DNA of 64,000 nucleotides. Origin: Hirsutella rhossiliensis (taxonomy: Eukaryota; Ascomycota; Sordariomycetes; Hypocreales; Ophiocordycipitaceae). Location of the stretch: the NCBI RefSeq assembly GCF_020360975.1, contig NW_025408667.1, forward strand, positions 6,696,001 through 6,760,000, in the 5' to 3' direction. This document shows, one piece after another, positions 11,013 through 21,689 of this stretch. Under the pieces are notes generated by a model that saw only the letters and a program-made list of their open reading frames with translations, was not told where the DNA came from and did no database searches. The stretch's first letter is position 1; every line of letters starts with the position of its first letter. The translations under genes were made by a program, and so were the position numbers.

Positions 11013-11765
11013 GAAAGCCGAAATTTCTAGCGGGCTCGAGATGCAGGGTTCGGGCGGGCTTTTAGCGGATTTGCAGGGGCCCCGCCGGGCTCTCGCCAGC
11101 GAGCCTCCTGGCTATCCCTCTCTATATCTACAGGTGCGCACAGCCAATCAAGACGATACCCGTCCCCTGTTGTGGTGGGAAAAGGAGGCATCCGTCGGTC
11201 CCGGTTACCGGGGCCAGTTGCTGATAATAATAACACTGCATGTAAGTAATTGGCTTTTATATACCTGTTGTTACACGGCATGGCCTCTGGTTCCTTGGCA
11301 CTCGGACACGGTTCACCGTCAGTCTGTCCTGGACATGAGATTCCACGCTGCTTCAGACCTCGGCAGATGCTTCTCTAGTCCCCCCCTGTTGTGCCTCTCT
11401 GGGTGTATATTTATATATGTGAGTGTGTATATATGTGAGTGTATATATATGTGAGTGTATATACATGTGAGTGTATATACATGTGAGTGTGTATATATGT
11501 GAGTGTATATACATGTGAGTGTATATACATGTGAGTGTATATACATGTGAGTGTATATACATGTGAGTGTGTGTGTCCCGTCCGAGTCCCACTGGACCTG
11601 AACGGCTCCGAATGCCTGGCTGGACCATGTCGATACTCATAGCAGACGAGAATAAAAGGCCCCTTCCAAAGATAAAGATGAACCAACCGGTACAAGAGCG
11701 AAATCGACTTGATTCAACGACGCTCGGGGCTCAATGGCGAATAGCGTCACACTCCAGTTGCTGGC
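11013..11765. other. Spacer with a microsatellite between SET and MACPF genes
   Basis: This is the interval between the SET gene start and the MACPF gene end, both on the minus strand. Apart from the tandem repeat at 11407-11574 nothing is recognisable. Long open frames through the repeat simply translate the repeat. Confidence 0.55.
11407..11574. repeat. Tandem repeat of a ~14-16 bp TATATGTGAGTG unit
   Basis: About eleven copies of GTGTATATAYATGTGAGT-like units follow each other, alternating between TATATATG and TATACATG variants. It is an alternating purine-pyrimidine tract and could adopt unusual DNA structure. It lies just past the 3' end of the MACPF gene. Confidence 0.85.
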
Positions 11766-14070
11766 CTAGCCGGCCATGACGTAGAAGCGGAAGAGGTCCA
11801 GTGCCTGGCGTCTCAGGAACCTCGTCGCCCGCCGGTCGGGGGCGTTCGGCACCTCGGGGCTCGGCCGGAGCTCGATGCTCGCCAGCTGAGGTATCGCCAC
11901 GACCTGGATCGTCTCGTTGACGACGCCCCGGACGGGCTCTTTGAAAACCCACAGCTGGCTCACCACGTCGTAGCCCGGCGGCGCCGACCGCCCAGCCAGG
12001 CATATGTACTTGTCCTCGCCCCATTTCTTGGCGAAGACGAGCTTCGTCGTGCCGGGAACGCCGTCGAGGTCGTACGCCTTGACGCCGAACAGCTTCCTGG
12101 CCCCGGGGTGCAGCTTCTTGTCGATGACTGGGTTGCGGATCAGCACCGGCTTATAGACGATAGAGACGCAAGGACGGGAGACGAGCTTCTTCTTACAATC
12201 GGTGCTGCCGCCATCCGCCAGCCGCAAGCGCTGAGCAATGTAGGGCGTCGTCTGGACTGCAAGCTGAAGAGTCCCAAGTCAGTACCAACCCCCAGTGCTG
12301 GACAAGTGTCGAGACGTGGCTGACCAGGACTTGCCCACGGAACACGGACGGATCGGCGTATGGCGGCCCTTGCCTGGCCTTGTCAGGATGTGCGCTGACG
12401 TTGGCAACCTGTCGCCGTCAGTAGAGCCCCTTGTGTCTGACGATGCCCGTGGGCTTGCATCCCCTTACCCAGCTTCTATATCCTGCAAGAATGTCGCTTG
12501 AACGATCGTCCAGCTTGTCTCTTTGCCCCCTTCCGCCGATATAACGCGATGGAGCGACTGCGACAAGGTTAGGGCCCATGCATGGCGCCGCTTTGGGGAC
12601 GAGAGCAGGGCGCCATACTCTTACGAATGATGTTCTGGATTCCGAGATGTTTGGAGAAGTCGTTCAGGAAAGCCCAGCTCTAGATTGCCGTGTTGGTTAT
12701 GGATTGCTGCTTGAGACGCGCGTGCTTACCCTGTCTGTTGCCTCGGAGTAATCCAGCGGCGTAAACTGACCGTTGAACCCAGGAACGTTCGCATATCTCT
12801 CGAGGATCGCACTTGGACCGGGTCTCACTGTCAAATCTCTATCCGACGCTCATCGACGGCAAGCTCACAACTCACAATCGCATCCACTCGTGCCTCTGCG
12901 CCTCGGCGAGGAACCTATCCGCCGCGTCCTTGAGCTGGAGCAGCTCGTCGTCGTACGAATTGTCCGACCCGTTTGTGGCCTGATACTCGGGAGGCGCGCC
13001 GACGTAGTGGAGGTAGATGCGTATCTCCGAGTGTTTCTTCATGGACTCGATGCTCGTCTTGATCGAGCTCGTGACCTTGGTGTCGGCGCCGAAGACGGTG
13101 AAGGCAACCGAGGCTCTGCGGGTGGAAACCTGTCGTTAGCAGAAGAGACGTGGTGCATATTTAGGAGAGACCTACGATTGCTCAACCTCCTGATGCTTGG
13201 TGGCGTCTTTGGTGATGATGGACACGCGAGCAAAGAGGGCGCCGCCCCTTACAAAGTCTGAAGCCCTGCCGTCAGCGGCCAGGTCTGCCTACGTTTAGAG
13301 AAAAGCCGCGGAGCATTACCACTGATGAAACGGTTGCCATACGTCTCCCGGGCGTCTTGAGGAGCGGCCCAGTTAAAGGCATACTTCAGCTTGGCGCTCG
13401 GCTGCCGTCGAACGTCGACCTTGACCAGGTACGTCAAGAAGCTGGACTCGAACTAGGAGCAAGGTTAGTATCAAGGCATCAATAAAGCGGCGTGGGAAAA
13501 CACGTGCCTCCTCCCGGTCGAAGAACCGGGCGTTGACGCTCGCCTCGGTGCCGAGCTTGGAAATGGTTGCACCAGCAGTGACGTCGAGGGACTGGACGAG
13601 ATCCCTAGACGGGGCAGAGTCAGCATCCACTGCAGTGGCAGTCAACAAGGAGATGTTCACTTGTAGTCGGTGATTTTGACGGCCGTGTACGTCACCTCGG
13701 CCTGGTTGGCCGAAGGGTCCGCTTCCCGATCATCATGCGTCGTGATGCCCACGGCGTTGTGCAAGCGGCCCGTCTGGAGATAGGTGTTGAAACTGCATGG
13801 TACCAAAGAGCGTCAGAAACCATGAAACTGCAATCGGCGAGCGCGTTCACGAGATATCCAAGGAGTTGCTAATTACCCTTGTCCTTGGCCAAGGCCGTCC
13901 GTGTACGGAACCTGCTCCACGGCTGCTGCGAGCCGACCAAGGATAACCGGTGCCAGGCCCTTGAACAACGCAAATGGCCCACGATTACGCTTCATCGTGC
14001 GGGCCACGTTGGATGGTAGCCTTGTGGTGGCAGTCTGAATGGGCTTGTTACTAGGAACTCGGGAGAGCAT
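11766..14070 (-). CDS. MACPF-domain protein, likely B-component partner of the adjacent aegerolysin
   Basis: Eleven exons can be followed on the minus strand (E1 14070-13877, E2 13792-13661, E3 13604-13508, E4 13452-13320, E5 13257-13176, E6 13115-12876, E7 12838-12730, E8 12679-12625, then three more to the stop at 11766), giving about 570 residues. The membrane-attack-complex/perforin signature Y-G-x2-F-x6-G-G is present at about residues 179-191, split across the E4/E5 junction. The first ~300 residues fit a MACPF/CDC core and the rest a C-terminal accessory domain. Family members oligomerise into membrane pores. Together with a divergently transcribed aegerolysin this resembles the pleurotolysin B type, in which the aegerolysin binds the membrane and recruits the MACPF protein. 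No clear secretion signal is visible. Intron 3 needs GC-AG borders, and intron 6 appears only 37 nt long. Activity is inferred. Confidence 0.78.
13453..13507 (-). other. GC-AG intron (GCACGT donor) in the MACPF gene
   Basis: The preceding exon ends GAG GAG and the next begins TTC GAG TCC in the frame that continues to the MACPF signature. The nearest GT donor, four bases downstream, puts the next exon in a frame that hits a stop. Confidence 0.65.
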
Positions 14071-15089
14071 AAAGTATAAAGATGGCAGCGTTGGGTATTG
14101 TGTGCGGCAAAGAGAGAGTTGATTGAAACTGTTTAAGCTAATGAGGGCGTCTTTCTGGATACTTATCGTAGAGCTGGAGCTCAGCTCTTGCTCTCGCCAT
14201 ACTCACAGCTATATGGCCGTCCAACTATCCCCCGTCTTGGGGCAAGGGCCGGTTACGAGTTGCGGGGAAGACTCCGGTTTCCGGCGTAGCGAGAGTTGGC
14301 AGACGGATCCAGGTGCTGGTCGCGTAGGCGTTTGTGGTTGACGGCAACCGAACATGGTGAGAGGAGACATCTATCCAGCACTCGGGTTTGAGCGTGGGTG
14401 CCGGCCGGGGAGGTGCCGCGTATCCGGCCGACACATTCTCCTGAGGCAAATAAAAGAGACAACTATTGTCATCTGCGGAGCACTCGGTACTCGGAACCAG
14501 ATAGGGGAGGCGGAATCGTCGAGTGGGCGCATTCCCCCTTGGACTCCCCACGCAAGCCTGATTGGGCGACTGCTCCTCTCGACCCCGTGTGAAGCCCGGC
14601 ACGCCGTTGCCCTTTCCCCTCCCTATATGTGCGCGGAAAGGAACGACTATAAGTAATTGCGGCTTGCACATACGGAGTACTCCGTGATCACGCGGCATAA
14701 CTCATATTTACGTATGTGGAAAGCGGAGCCGGGTCCGGTGGCGCAGTCGGTGCCGGTGCCGGTGCCGGTGCCGAACCCCCGGGCCCCCGGGCGGCCGGTG
14801 GGTACGGCCATGCACACATGCTCGTGTGCCGTCTTCACCGGATCAGTGATGGCTGCGTGTGCTTTATGGCTAAATTTTGTCATTACGATACTTGATTTCC
14901 CAAGAGAGTTGAAAACACATATAAATCTACCAGTCCACCTCCTTGTGTTGAAAGAATTCGCCGCCACCGATCCTGACTTGAAACAATTCCCCATCTGCAG
15001 AGGCCTTCTTGAACCGTTGCCAAAGCTCATCATACTTTCCCCCCCCCCCTTCCTCTACCAGAAAACACCAGCAACTCAAATCATCGGCC
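14071..15089. promoter_or_regulatory. Shared divergent promoter region of the MACPF and aegerolysin genes
   Basis: The two start codons lie 1,019 bp apart and point away from each other. A TATAAA box candidate sits at 14920-14925, about 165 bp before the aegerolysin ATG, and a C/T-rich tract (run of C at about 15041-15050) immediately precedes it. A perfect palindrome TACGGAGTACTCCGT lies at 14671-14685 and a GGTGCC hexamer repeat at about 14740-14773. Co-regulation of the pair from this spacer is inferred. Confidence 0.55.
14740..14775. repeat. Short hexamer tandem repeat (GGTGCC)n
   Basis: Four to five copies of GGTGCC follow one another in the divergent spacer, next to a GC palindrome (CCCGGGCCCCCGGG-like). 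Function unknown. Confidence 0.6.
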
Positions 15090-15557
15090 ATGGCCTACGC
15101 ACAATGGATCATCGTTGCCATCATCAACGTCCTCAACACCGAAATCCGCGTCCAAAACTCGTCACTCAACTGGCAAGTCACCATCTACACGTCTCTTGTT
15201 TGAGCGCACTCTAACATTGTCTCCAGGGGGAAATTCTATAGAGGGGACAACATGGACGCTGATATGTCGTCGGCAGAGGTCAACCAAATCGGCATCCCCT
15301 TTGGAAGCGAGAGCTACGTTCACTCGTGCGGAAGGTCGGACTCGGCCTCGGGCACCGAGGGTGGCTTCGACCTCTACGATGGCGAAACCAAAATCTGCCG
15401 CATCTACTGGAGCTGTCCTTGGGGGTCGAAATCCAACGAGTTCAGCATCCAACAGTATGACCAGTACACGTCTCCGTATCTTGTCAAAACGGGACCCATG
15501 AGCTTGCAGAGCGGCGCCATCGGTACGGTTACTGTTACCATCAAGTTGAAGAATTGA
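15090..15557 (+). CDS. Aegerolysin family protein
   Basis: Two exons (15090-15172 and 15227-15557) give 137 residues, the normal length of aegerolysins. The family fingerprint is clear: an N-terminal MAYAQWIIVAIINV strand, CGRSDSASGTEG in the middle, and YWSCPWGSK followed by a SGAIGTVTVTIKLKN end. Aegerolysins are small acidic beta-sandwich proteins that bind specific membrane lipids (sphingomyelin/cholesterol or ceramide phosphoethanolamine in characterised members). Some act as the receptor-binding half of a two-component pore with a MACPF protein, and such a gene lies directly upstream in the opposite orientation. No signal peptide is visible, which is normal for the family. The only intron has GC-AG borders (GCAAGT donor); the TGG codon it splits gives the conserved W-G-K-F junction. 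The lipid target and any lytic activity are inferred, not shown by the sequence. Confidence 0.93.
15173..15226 (+). other. GC-AG intron (GCAAGT donor) in the aegerolysin gene
   Basis: Exon 1 ends AAC TG and exon 2 begins G GGG AAA TTC, restoring the conserved W-G-K-F order and a total of 138 codons. The GT three bases downstream would lead into an immediate TAG. Confidence 0.85.
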
Positions 15558-17386
15558 GATGCGTGATGGAGGCGGACTTTTCCTTGATTCTTGAGATGCC
15601 AAGAGAATGGCCCCGGGCGTGGTTTGTGTATAAGTATATAGCATGGCACATGATGTGCGTACACACTGTACTCAAGCCCGTCCGTCTCGGTTTGGTGGAT
15701 GCAATTTGAGGTGCCAGCCAGGTCATTTCCCTTCTTGTAGTCGGGCAATTTAGCCGCAGGCAAGATTGCACGACGCGGGCATCGTTCGTGATTGCGGGAC
15801 ACTTTCAATTACATACCGCAGGCTGCGAATAAAGGCATGTCTGGTTCAACCAAGGGGCAAAACCATATCCGGCATCGAAATGACATGACGGACACGGAAA
15901 CATAGAGCTCCTGCGCCGTAGTGGACACCGGTCGCGACGGGCGATGGACTCGGCCGCGCGTGACCCCAACTGCTGGCAGTGTCCAAAGTCCAAACCGATG
16001 CATCAAACGAAGAGGCGCCAAGCCTGGGCCAGGACGACGCTCATGGAAGCTATGCTCTAATAGCTGTCAGACGAAAACGGCTGCGCTAAACAAGACTTGC
16101 CGGGATCCCCCTGGCTGTGCCTGGTGGGCTGCCGGCTTCGATGAGCCATCCGAGTTGCCATACCTTCCGACGAGATGAATGGCGATTCTTTACAAAGACA
16201 GGACATAAACCTAAAACTTACTATCACGCCATGGGCTTCACATACACCCACTGTAATGGTCCCAGCCATTCACGCATCTCAGCCCCCACACGTATAACAG
16301 CCCCATTATGGCATGGGAAAGGGGCACACACCTCTACGACGGTGTACGGAAAGTATAGAGACTACTGTAAGACGAACGTAATATGGGAAGCGGCGGATCC
16401 TGCCAGCCCCAGTTCTGCGCGTCATGGTCTCGGTGATCAACATTCATTCCCTTGTGCTTTGTGGAGGAGTGTGCAGTGCTCTCCATGCAACAAGACGGCA
16501 AGACGAACTCAGCCCCTGCGCTGCCTCGTCCCCGCGATGGAACAGGAGATAGAGACATGCTGGATATATGCTTATGTGTCTAATTCCGACGTGGAATACG
16601 TCTGGAGAGGCCGCATGTTTAGCCCAATACGTAGTGGCAAATGGCAACGGGGGGGGGCATGACTCGCATCGACTAGGGTCTTGCATGTGAGCCGCGAATG
16701 CCCATCAGGGTGCAGTCATCCTGTCCAGAACAGAACAGACTTGACAAGTGCGGCAACAGCTAAGGTTACTGCACAATCCCAGTGAGCTACCAGCCCGAGG
16801 GCGTAGTCGCTCCGGCCGAGAAGGGCACTCTTTTCCTCTCTCACTCTCTTTATCCCGTCATCATCTTTGATGCCGGTCCTTGAAGCCGGACTGCGCCGAC
16901 ATACTATAGCTCTATAGCAAGAATACCCGGGTCCAGGCTTGGATAGATTCAGGGTTGCCTCGAACGAAGCCCCTTGCTTGCCTTTGCCTCGTTTACCAAG
17001 GCAAAAAATTGCATCCCTTTTTATCCCAATGTGGGTTGCGTGATGCCACTGGCCGGCGTGTCTCGAGCCCAAGGCCATCGATTGTGCTGTAATTGTAGGC
17101 TGTGGCTTTTGTGTGAGGCTGCGTTTGGAAGCCCCCCTTTGCGTGGTCGGCGTTTGGAAGCTTCCCGTTTGTGTGGTTCGGCGTTTGGAAGCTTCCCTTT
17201 TGGGTGGTTCGGCGTTTGGAAGACCCGGCGGCTGTATCCGTCTGCAGCAACAAGCGCGCGGCAGCTCGTCGACCTGGCTGGCCAATCAGCGGCCAGCAGT
17301 GACATGGCGTCGGCAACCTCCACCACCTTGCCGCTTCGTCCTCATAAAAGATCGACGATCTCCTCCTGCAACCAGACAAACCGGCC
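15558..17386. other. Spacer with short tandem repeat
   Basis: No supported gene. Open frames on both strands lack domains. The 31-bp repeat at 17121-17224 makes the minus-strand frame look like a repetitive protein. Confidence 0.5.
17121..17224. repeat. 31-bp tandem repeat, about 3.4 copies
   Basis: Units begin GCGTTTGGAAGCTTCCC and end GTGGTTCG. The first unit is 29 bp and diverged (GCCCCCC), the next two are 31 bp and nearly identical, and a partial fourth follows. Each contains the palindrome GGAAGCTTCC. Confidence 0.8.
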
Positions 17387-18837
17387 ATGGCCCCGCGCCC
17401 AAGCATGTCTCCCCCCCAGGGCTCCGAAGACCCACGGCCAGCTCCTGGCCCGCGCAAACGCCGCATCATGTCTCTCATGATGTCTCTGGTAGACGACCAC
17501 AGCCCGTCCAAGAGGCGCAGAGTCCATCACCCAGCCTTCCCACCTGCGCGCTTCTGGGACAACCTGTCACATGATGATTATTTCTCTTACGCGCAATGCG
17601 CTGCAAGAGCTCGCGAGACAGGAGAACCCCCCAGGCCACTCGCCATCAGCCGCACCCTCGAAGCCGGGCGCGAAGACAGATCTCTGTCCATAAGAGCAGC
17701 TGGATCCACGGATTCGCAAAGCCTTGGGCGGTCAAGTCTTGCCGTCCACTCAGCGGGATTTGCCTGTTCTGCCCAACTTCTTCCTTGAAGTAAAGGGACC
17801 CAATAGAACGATCGCTGTGGCCAACCGGCAGCTGTCTTACGGCATGGCCTTGGGGGCAAGAGGCATAGACTCCCTGTTAGCGCTCAACAGCTCTGTTACT
17901 TGCCATGACAATCGAGCTTATACCCTCGGTTGCCTCTATTATGGCGGCCATCTTGAAACGTATGCGAGTCCCCCGATCCCGCCTACGACTCCAGGAGGAC
18001 GATCCGGATTTGCCATGACTCATGTGAAGTCTTGGAGTCTGACTGGCAGTGCCAATGACTTCCGCCAAGGGGAGCGCCGATGACTTTCGCCAAGGGGCAG
18101 CGGCGTACCGAAATGGCAGCGACTGGGCTCAGCGACAGAGATGACGCGATTCAACAAGCAAACCAACGAGTGGCCGACGATGAAGGCGCTCTATCCCTAG
18201 CCACTGGCGCGGGGGTGAACCTGACTAGCGATACCTCCGCCGACGAGACAGTCGTCACCAGCCACGCAACGGCGACCAACGGCGCTTCTCACGAGTCCGA
18301 GACATCCGCAGACGAGCTGTCTCTAGACTTACCCCCGTCAAACATACAGGGTTGGCCCAGAAGAAGCTTTAGGAGGCTCCAGCTGATGGTTCATCGGCCG
18401 ACGATTTCTCCCTTTTCCCCCTCGCCTTTGCCATCAAGCGCACGGCTCCGTCTATGACGCCGCTCCCGCCGCCAGCGTTGACAACCGCCCAAGAGTTTGC
18501 CGCTACGGTGACTCGACGAGGGCTACGATACCTTCAGCAACGCGGCGATACGTATGACCCGGGCACACGCATGCAACGGGCACGCCAACAAAGATATACC
18601 CGCACGCCACTCTCTGATGATGAGCTTGCCGGTGACCCTCAGCCTGCCCGTGCCTCATCAGGTGACGAGGCTGCGGGCAGGGCTGGCAGGCCATAACACC
18701 AGCCTGAGCCTGTTGACCTCACACAAGACGAATTCGTCGTCGCGATGCCCTCAAAACAGCTCTCGCAAGAGCTCTCGCAAAATGCCGAGCCCGAGTCGCT
18801 TGTGCTGGCCGAGTGGGAGAAGATGACTGTAAATTGA
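17387..18837 (+). pseudogene. Possible decayed gene or unrecognised hypothetical protein
   Basis: A plus-strand frame from 17387 begins with a Pro/Ser/Arg-rich segment that includes KRRIMSLMMSLV, SKRRRVHHP and PPARFWDNLS. The last two resemble the N-terminus of a family of ascomycete hypothetical proteins (basic SKRRR followed by FWDNLS). It stops at 17788. Further Ser/Thr/Asp-rich frames at 18080-18457 and 18454-18696, and a final segment ending near 18837 (EPESLVLAEWEKM), could be later pieces, but no intron set joins them convincingly. The most economical reading is a degraded gene copy; a real gene with unusual introns or chance frames remain possible. Confidence 0.25.
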
Positions 18838-19315
18838 GATAAGGCGGAGGCAGAAGTCCTAGAAGGACAGGTACAGCGAGATTTATATGGCGAGGGCCTT
18901 CTCCAAGGACACACACACGTCTCAACGCCCCCAGGGCATACAAGAAACTGTATCTCATGTCATGATAACCTCCCTTTTTTGTATGCATTGGTGCGGGCGG
19001 CCCTACTTCCTACAGTCTGCAGATCACCAGCATCCGAGACAAGGCAAACATACTCAAGGCCAGGCGCCACGTGAGACGGAAACATAACGTAACCCTGCAC
19101 AGAGGGGGCTAGTAGAGATAGAACAACGAACCTCGTATGCTCCCACATTCAACCCAGTCTTCATCCGCATGATATCTCAAAGTCGTAGTGCCCCGGCTTC
19201 CTTCATTCACCCTCGACACGCTTCCCATCTCCTTTAATGCACAGAACCTGCTGCCGCACCCTGAAACGTGGCCTCGGCCGCGGCTGGTGACACGACGGCA
19301 AGGCGTCCGTCTCCA
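18838..19315. other. Spacer, nothing recognised
   Basis: Presumably the 3' UTR and terminator region of the minus-strand HSP70-like gene. No repeats or frames of note. Confidence 0.5.
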
Positions 19316-21689
19316 TCAGTGAAAGTCGGCCTCGACCCGGCCGTAGCGCACCCCGTCCACCTTGAGCTCGAACCCCAGCCCCGCGCTGTCGACAATCATC
19401 TCGAGGGTAAAGTCGAGGTTGTCAAACTCGACGCCGCGCGTCGTCGTCAGGCGCGTAAACAGGCTCCGCGGCACGGCGCTGAGATCCGTCGTCAGCGTGC
19501 AGACGCTGATGAGGCCGCGCGACCACGCCGCCGGCGGCTCGTCGGCGTCGCACGCGATCAGGTCGTCGGTCACAATGAGCGACTGGCCCGGCCGGAAGTT
19601 GCGCGTGTAATGAAAGGCAATGGGTGCCAGCGGAGAGAGGGCCTCGGCCTGGCCAAGTTAACATCGCAACGTCAGAAGGGCGCTGCGTACGGAGACACAG
19701 AAGCGCACAAGCATGAAAAACGTACCTTGGCAATGTGCCACTGCATCCGGTCCGAAACCATCCACCGCTCCCACAGCGGCGACCAGTACCGCTCGCTGAC
19801 CGAGTGCTTGTCCTCGTCGTACACGGTGGCGTACGACGTGCCGTAGTGCATCCTCGACTTACGCGAGATGACCATGCTGCCCTCGAGCCCGCGCAGCACC
19901 GCCCCGCGCACCACGGCCGTCCACGCGTATACGGGCTGCATCACCTCGATGGACCCGTTCTCCTCCGTCGCGCTCGCGTTGGCGTGCGTCGGCCGCTCGC
20001 TGTAAGGGGGCGGCGCGGCGCTGGTAAAGTGCGACTTGAGCCGCCGGTAGAGAAAGTCACTCTGGCCGAAGCCCCCGACCAGGACGATGCCCGAGACGAT
20101 GCCGCCCTTGACCCGGATGCCCTCGACCTGCCCGAGGACCAGGTCGCACACCTCCTTTACCACGGGCTCAAAGATTTCCTTGATTTGCTCCGCGCTCATG
20201 ACGAGGAACCCCGAGTCGAGACCGGCATGCTCGTCGTCTGGCAGGCCGGGGAAGCTGTTGACAGTCAGGGGGTCAAGGCCCGCAAGATGAATGGTGTTGT
20301 AGGGGGTTGACGTACGGCACGTTGACCTCCTGATGTTCGTCCTCGTTAAAGTTCCTCTTGACAAACTCTTCAAAGTACTTGAGGCCCATCTGCCACGTCT
20401 TGCCCTTTCTCAGCTTCATCTCGTCAAAGCGGGCGGCGCCCAGTCTGTTCCGGACATGCTCTTCGAAGCGATAGTTAAGAAAGGCGCTCCCGCACAGCCC
20501 CCCGGTGCCAACGGCGGATTCCTCGACGCGCAGGGGCTTCAGAGACATGATCTTGTAGGCGATGAGGCTGTCGCGTTATCAGTATCCTGCTCTGCTTTCG
20601 GCCGGGGTCCCTGTACAGAGGGAGAGAAACTCACTCGACAGTGCCTCCGCCGGCGTCGCACACGATAAAGTTGTCGCCCACGTTGAGATGATTGGGCTGA
20701 ATGGCCTTGAGCGTGTACACGGCAGCCGCCTCGGGCTCGCTGATCATCTGGATATCGTCGTGATCACCCATGCCGGCCCGCTCGGCGGCCAGCAGCGTCG
20801 TGTTCTTGGCTGCGTCGCTCCAGACGGCCGGACAGGTCAGGACGAACTCGACCTTTGTGGAAGCCATAAATGACTCGCCATAGCGGCGCGTCAGCGTGTC
20901 CATGGTGTGCTTGTATATCTGGGTCAAATAGTCGCCGACGGCGTCGACGACGTTTTTGTTGAAGCGCTTCAGCTGGGCAGCCGTGTCGTGATGGCTGACG
21001 TAGAAGGGCAACTTCTGCGATCGGTCGAGGAACAGCTTGATGCAGCGGAGGCGCGACTCCTCGGGTTTGAACTGGAACCCCCATTTGGTAATGGTATCAG
21101 ACCCCGGAGACGCATTGGGTGGACTGTCATAAGAGATCTCCGTCGGGACCTTGTCCGAGGTGATGCCGTTGCCTCCGGGCCAGGTCTTGATGATTTCAAC
21201 ATCGTCCGGGGTGGACGTGTAGACGGCAGCGACACTGCGAGTCGTCAGCTGTGTGGTTCATTATGATGCAAAGTCTTGGTCTCATGGAAGAAGTGTGTTC
21301 ACATGACAGCTCACGCGGAGGCGTAGAGAAAGGGGCATGGTGTGCTTCACCGTCTGCCACCACTGCATCAAAGGATGAGCTCATTCGCCTCCTTTTGCTT
21401 GAGCGTTTTCTACCGACAGCCATAGTCAAAGCTCACGCAAAACTCACCCAGAAAAGGTGGTGCCAAAGTCGACGCCCACGATCAAACGATCGGGCGGCTG
21501 CTCGCGGGCCGGCTCCCGGACGGGCTCATTGATGGCCTCGGTCGAGCTGGGCGGCGTGTAGCTGGTAAAGTAGTTGCGGCTCTCCTGGTTGCGCCGGCCG
21601 CCGGAGCTGCTGGTGCTGGTGCGCAGCGGCAAGTTGAGGCTCATGGCGCCGTCGCCGCCGCCGTTTTTGCTAGCCTGCATAGCGCGCAA
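19316..21689 (-). CDS. HSP70-like ATPase (HSPA12-type, actin/Hsp70 fold)
   Basis: Five exons on the minus strand (21689-21448, 21234-20635, 20567-20316, 20254-19726, 19648-19316) sum to 652 codons (651 residues). The nucleotide-binding fold is shown by VGVDFGTTFSG (about 71-81, phosphate 1), ISEPEAAAVYTL, the phosphate-2 motif VCDAGGGTVDLIAY (split by intron 2) and the adenosine motif GIVLVGGFGQSDFL. It lacks the canonical HSP70 peptide-binding lid and C-terminal EEVD. This is the pattern of HSPA12-like proteins, which are expanded in filamentous fungi and mostly uncharacterised. An ATG three codons downstream (21680) is an alternative start. An ATP-dependent role is expected; the client or process is unknown. 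Confidence 0.85.

Noticed and set aside
11319..11695. Three overlapping repeat-containing frames (HSHVYTLTCIYTH...)
   Set aside because: They are translations of the TATATGTGAGTG microsatellite in different registers, not genes.
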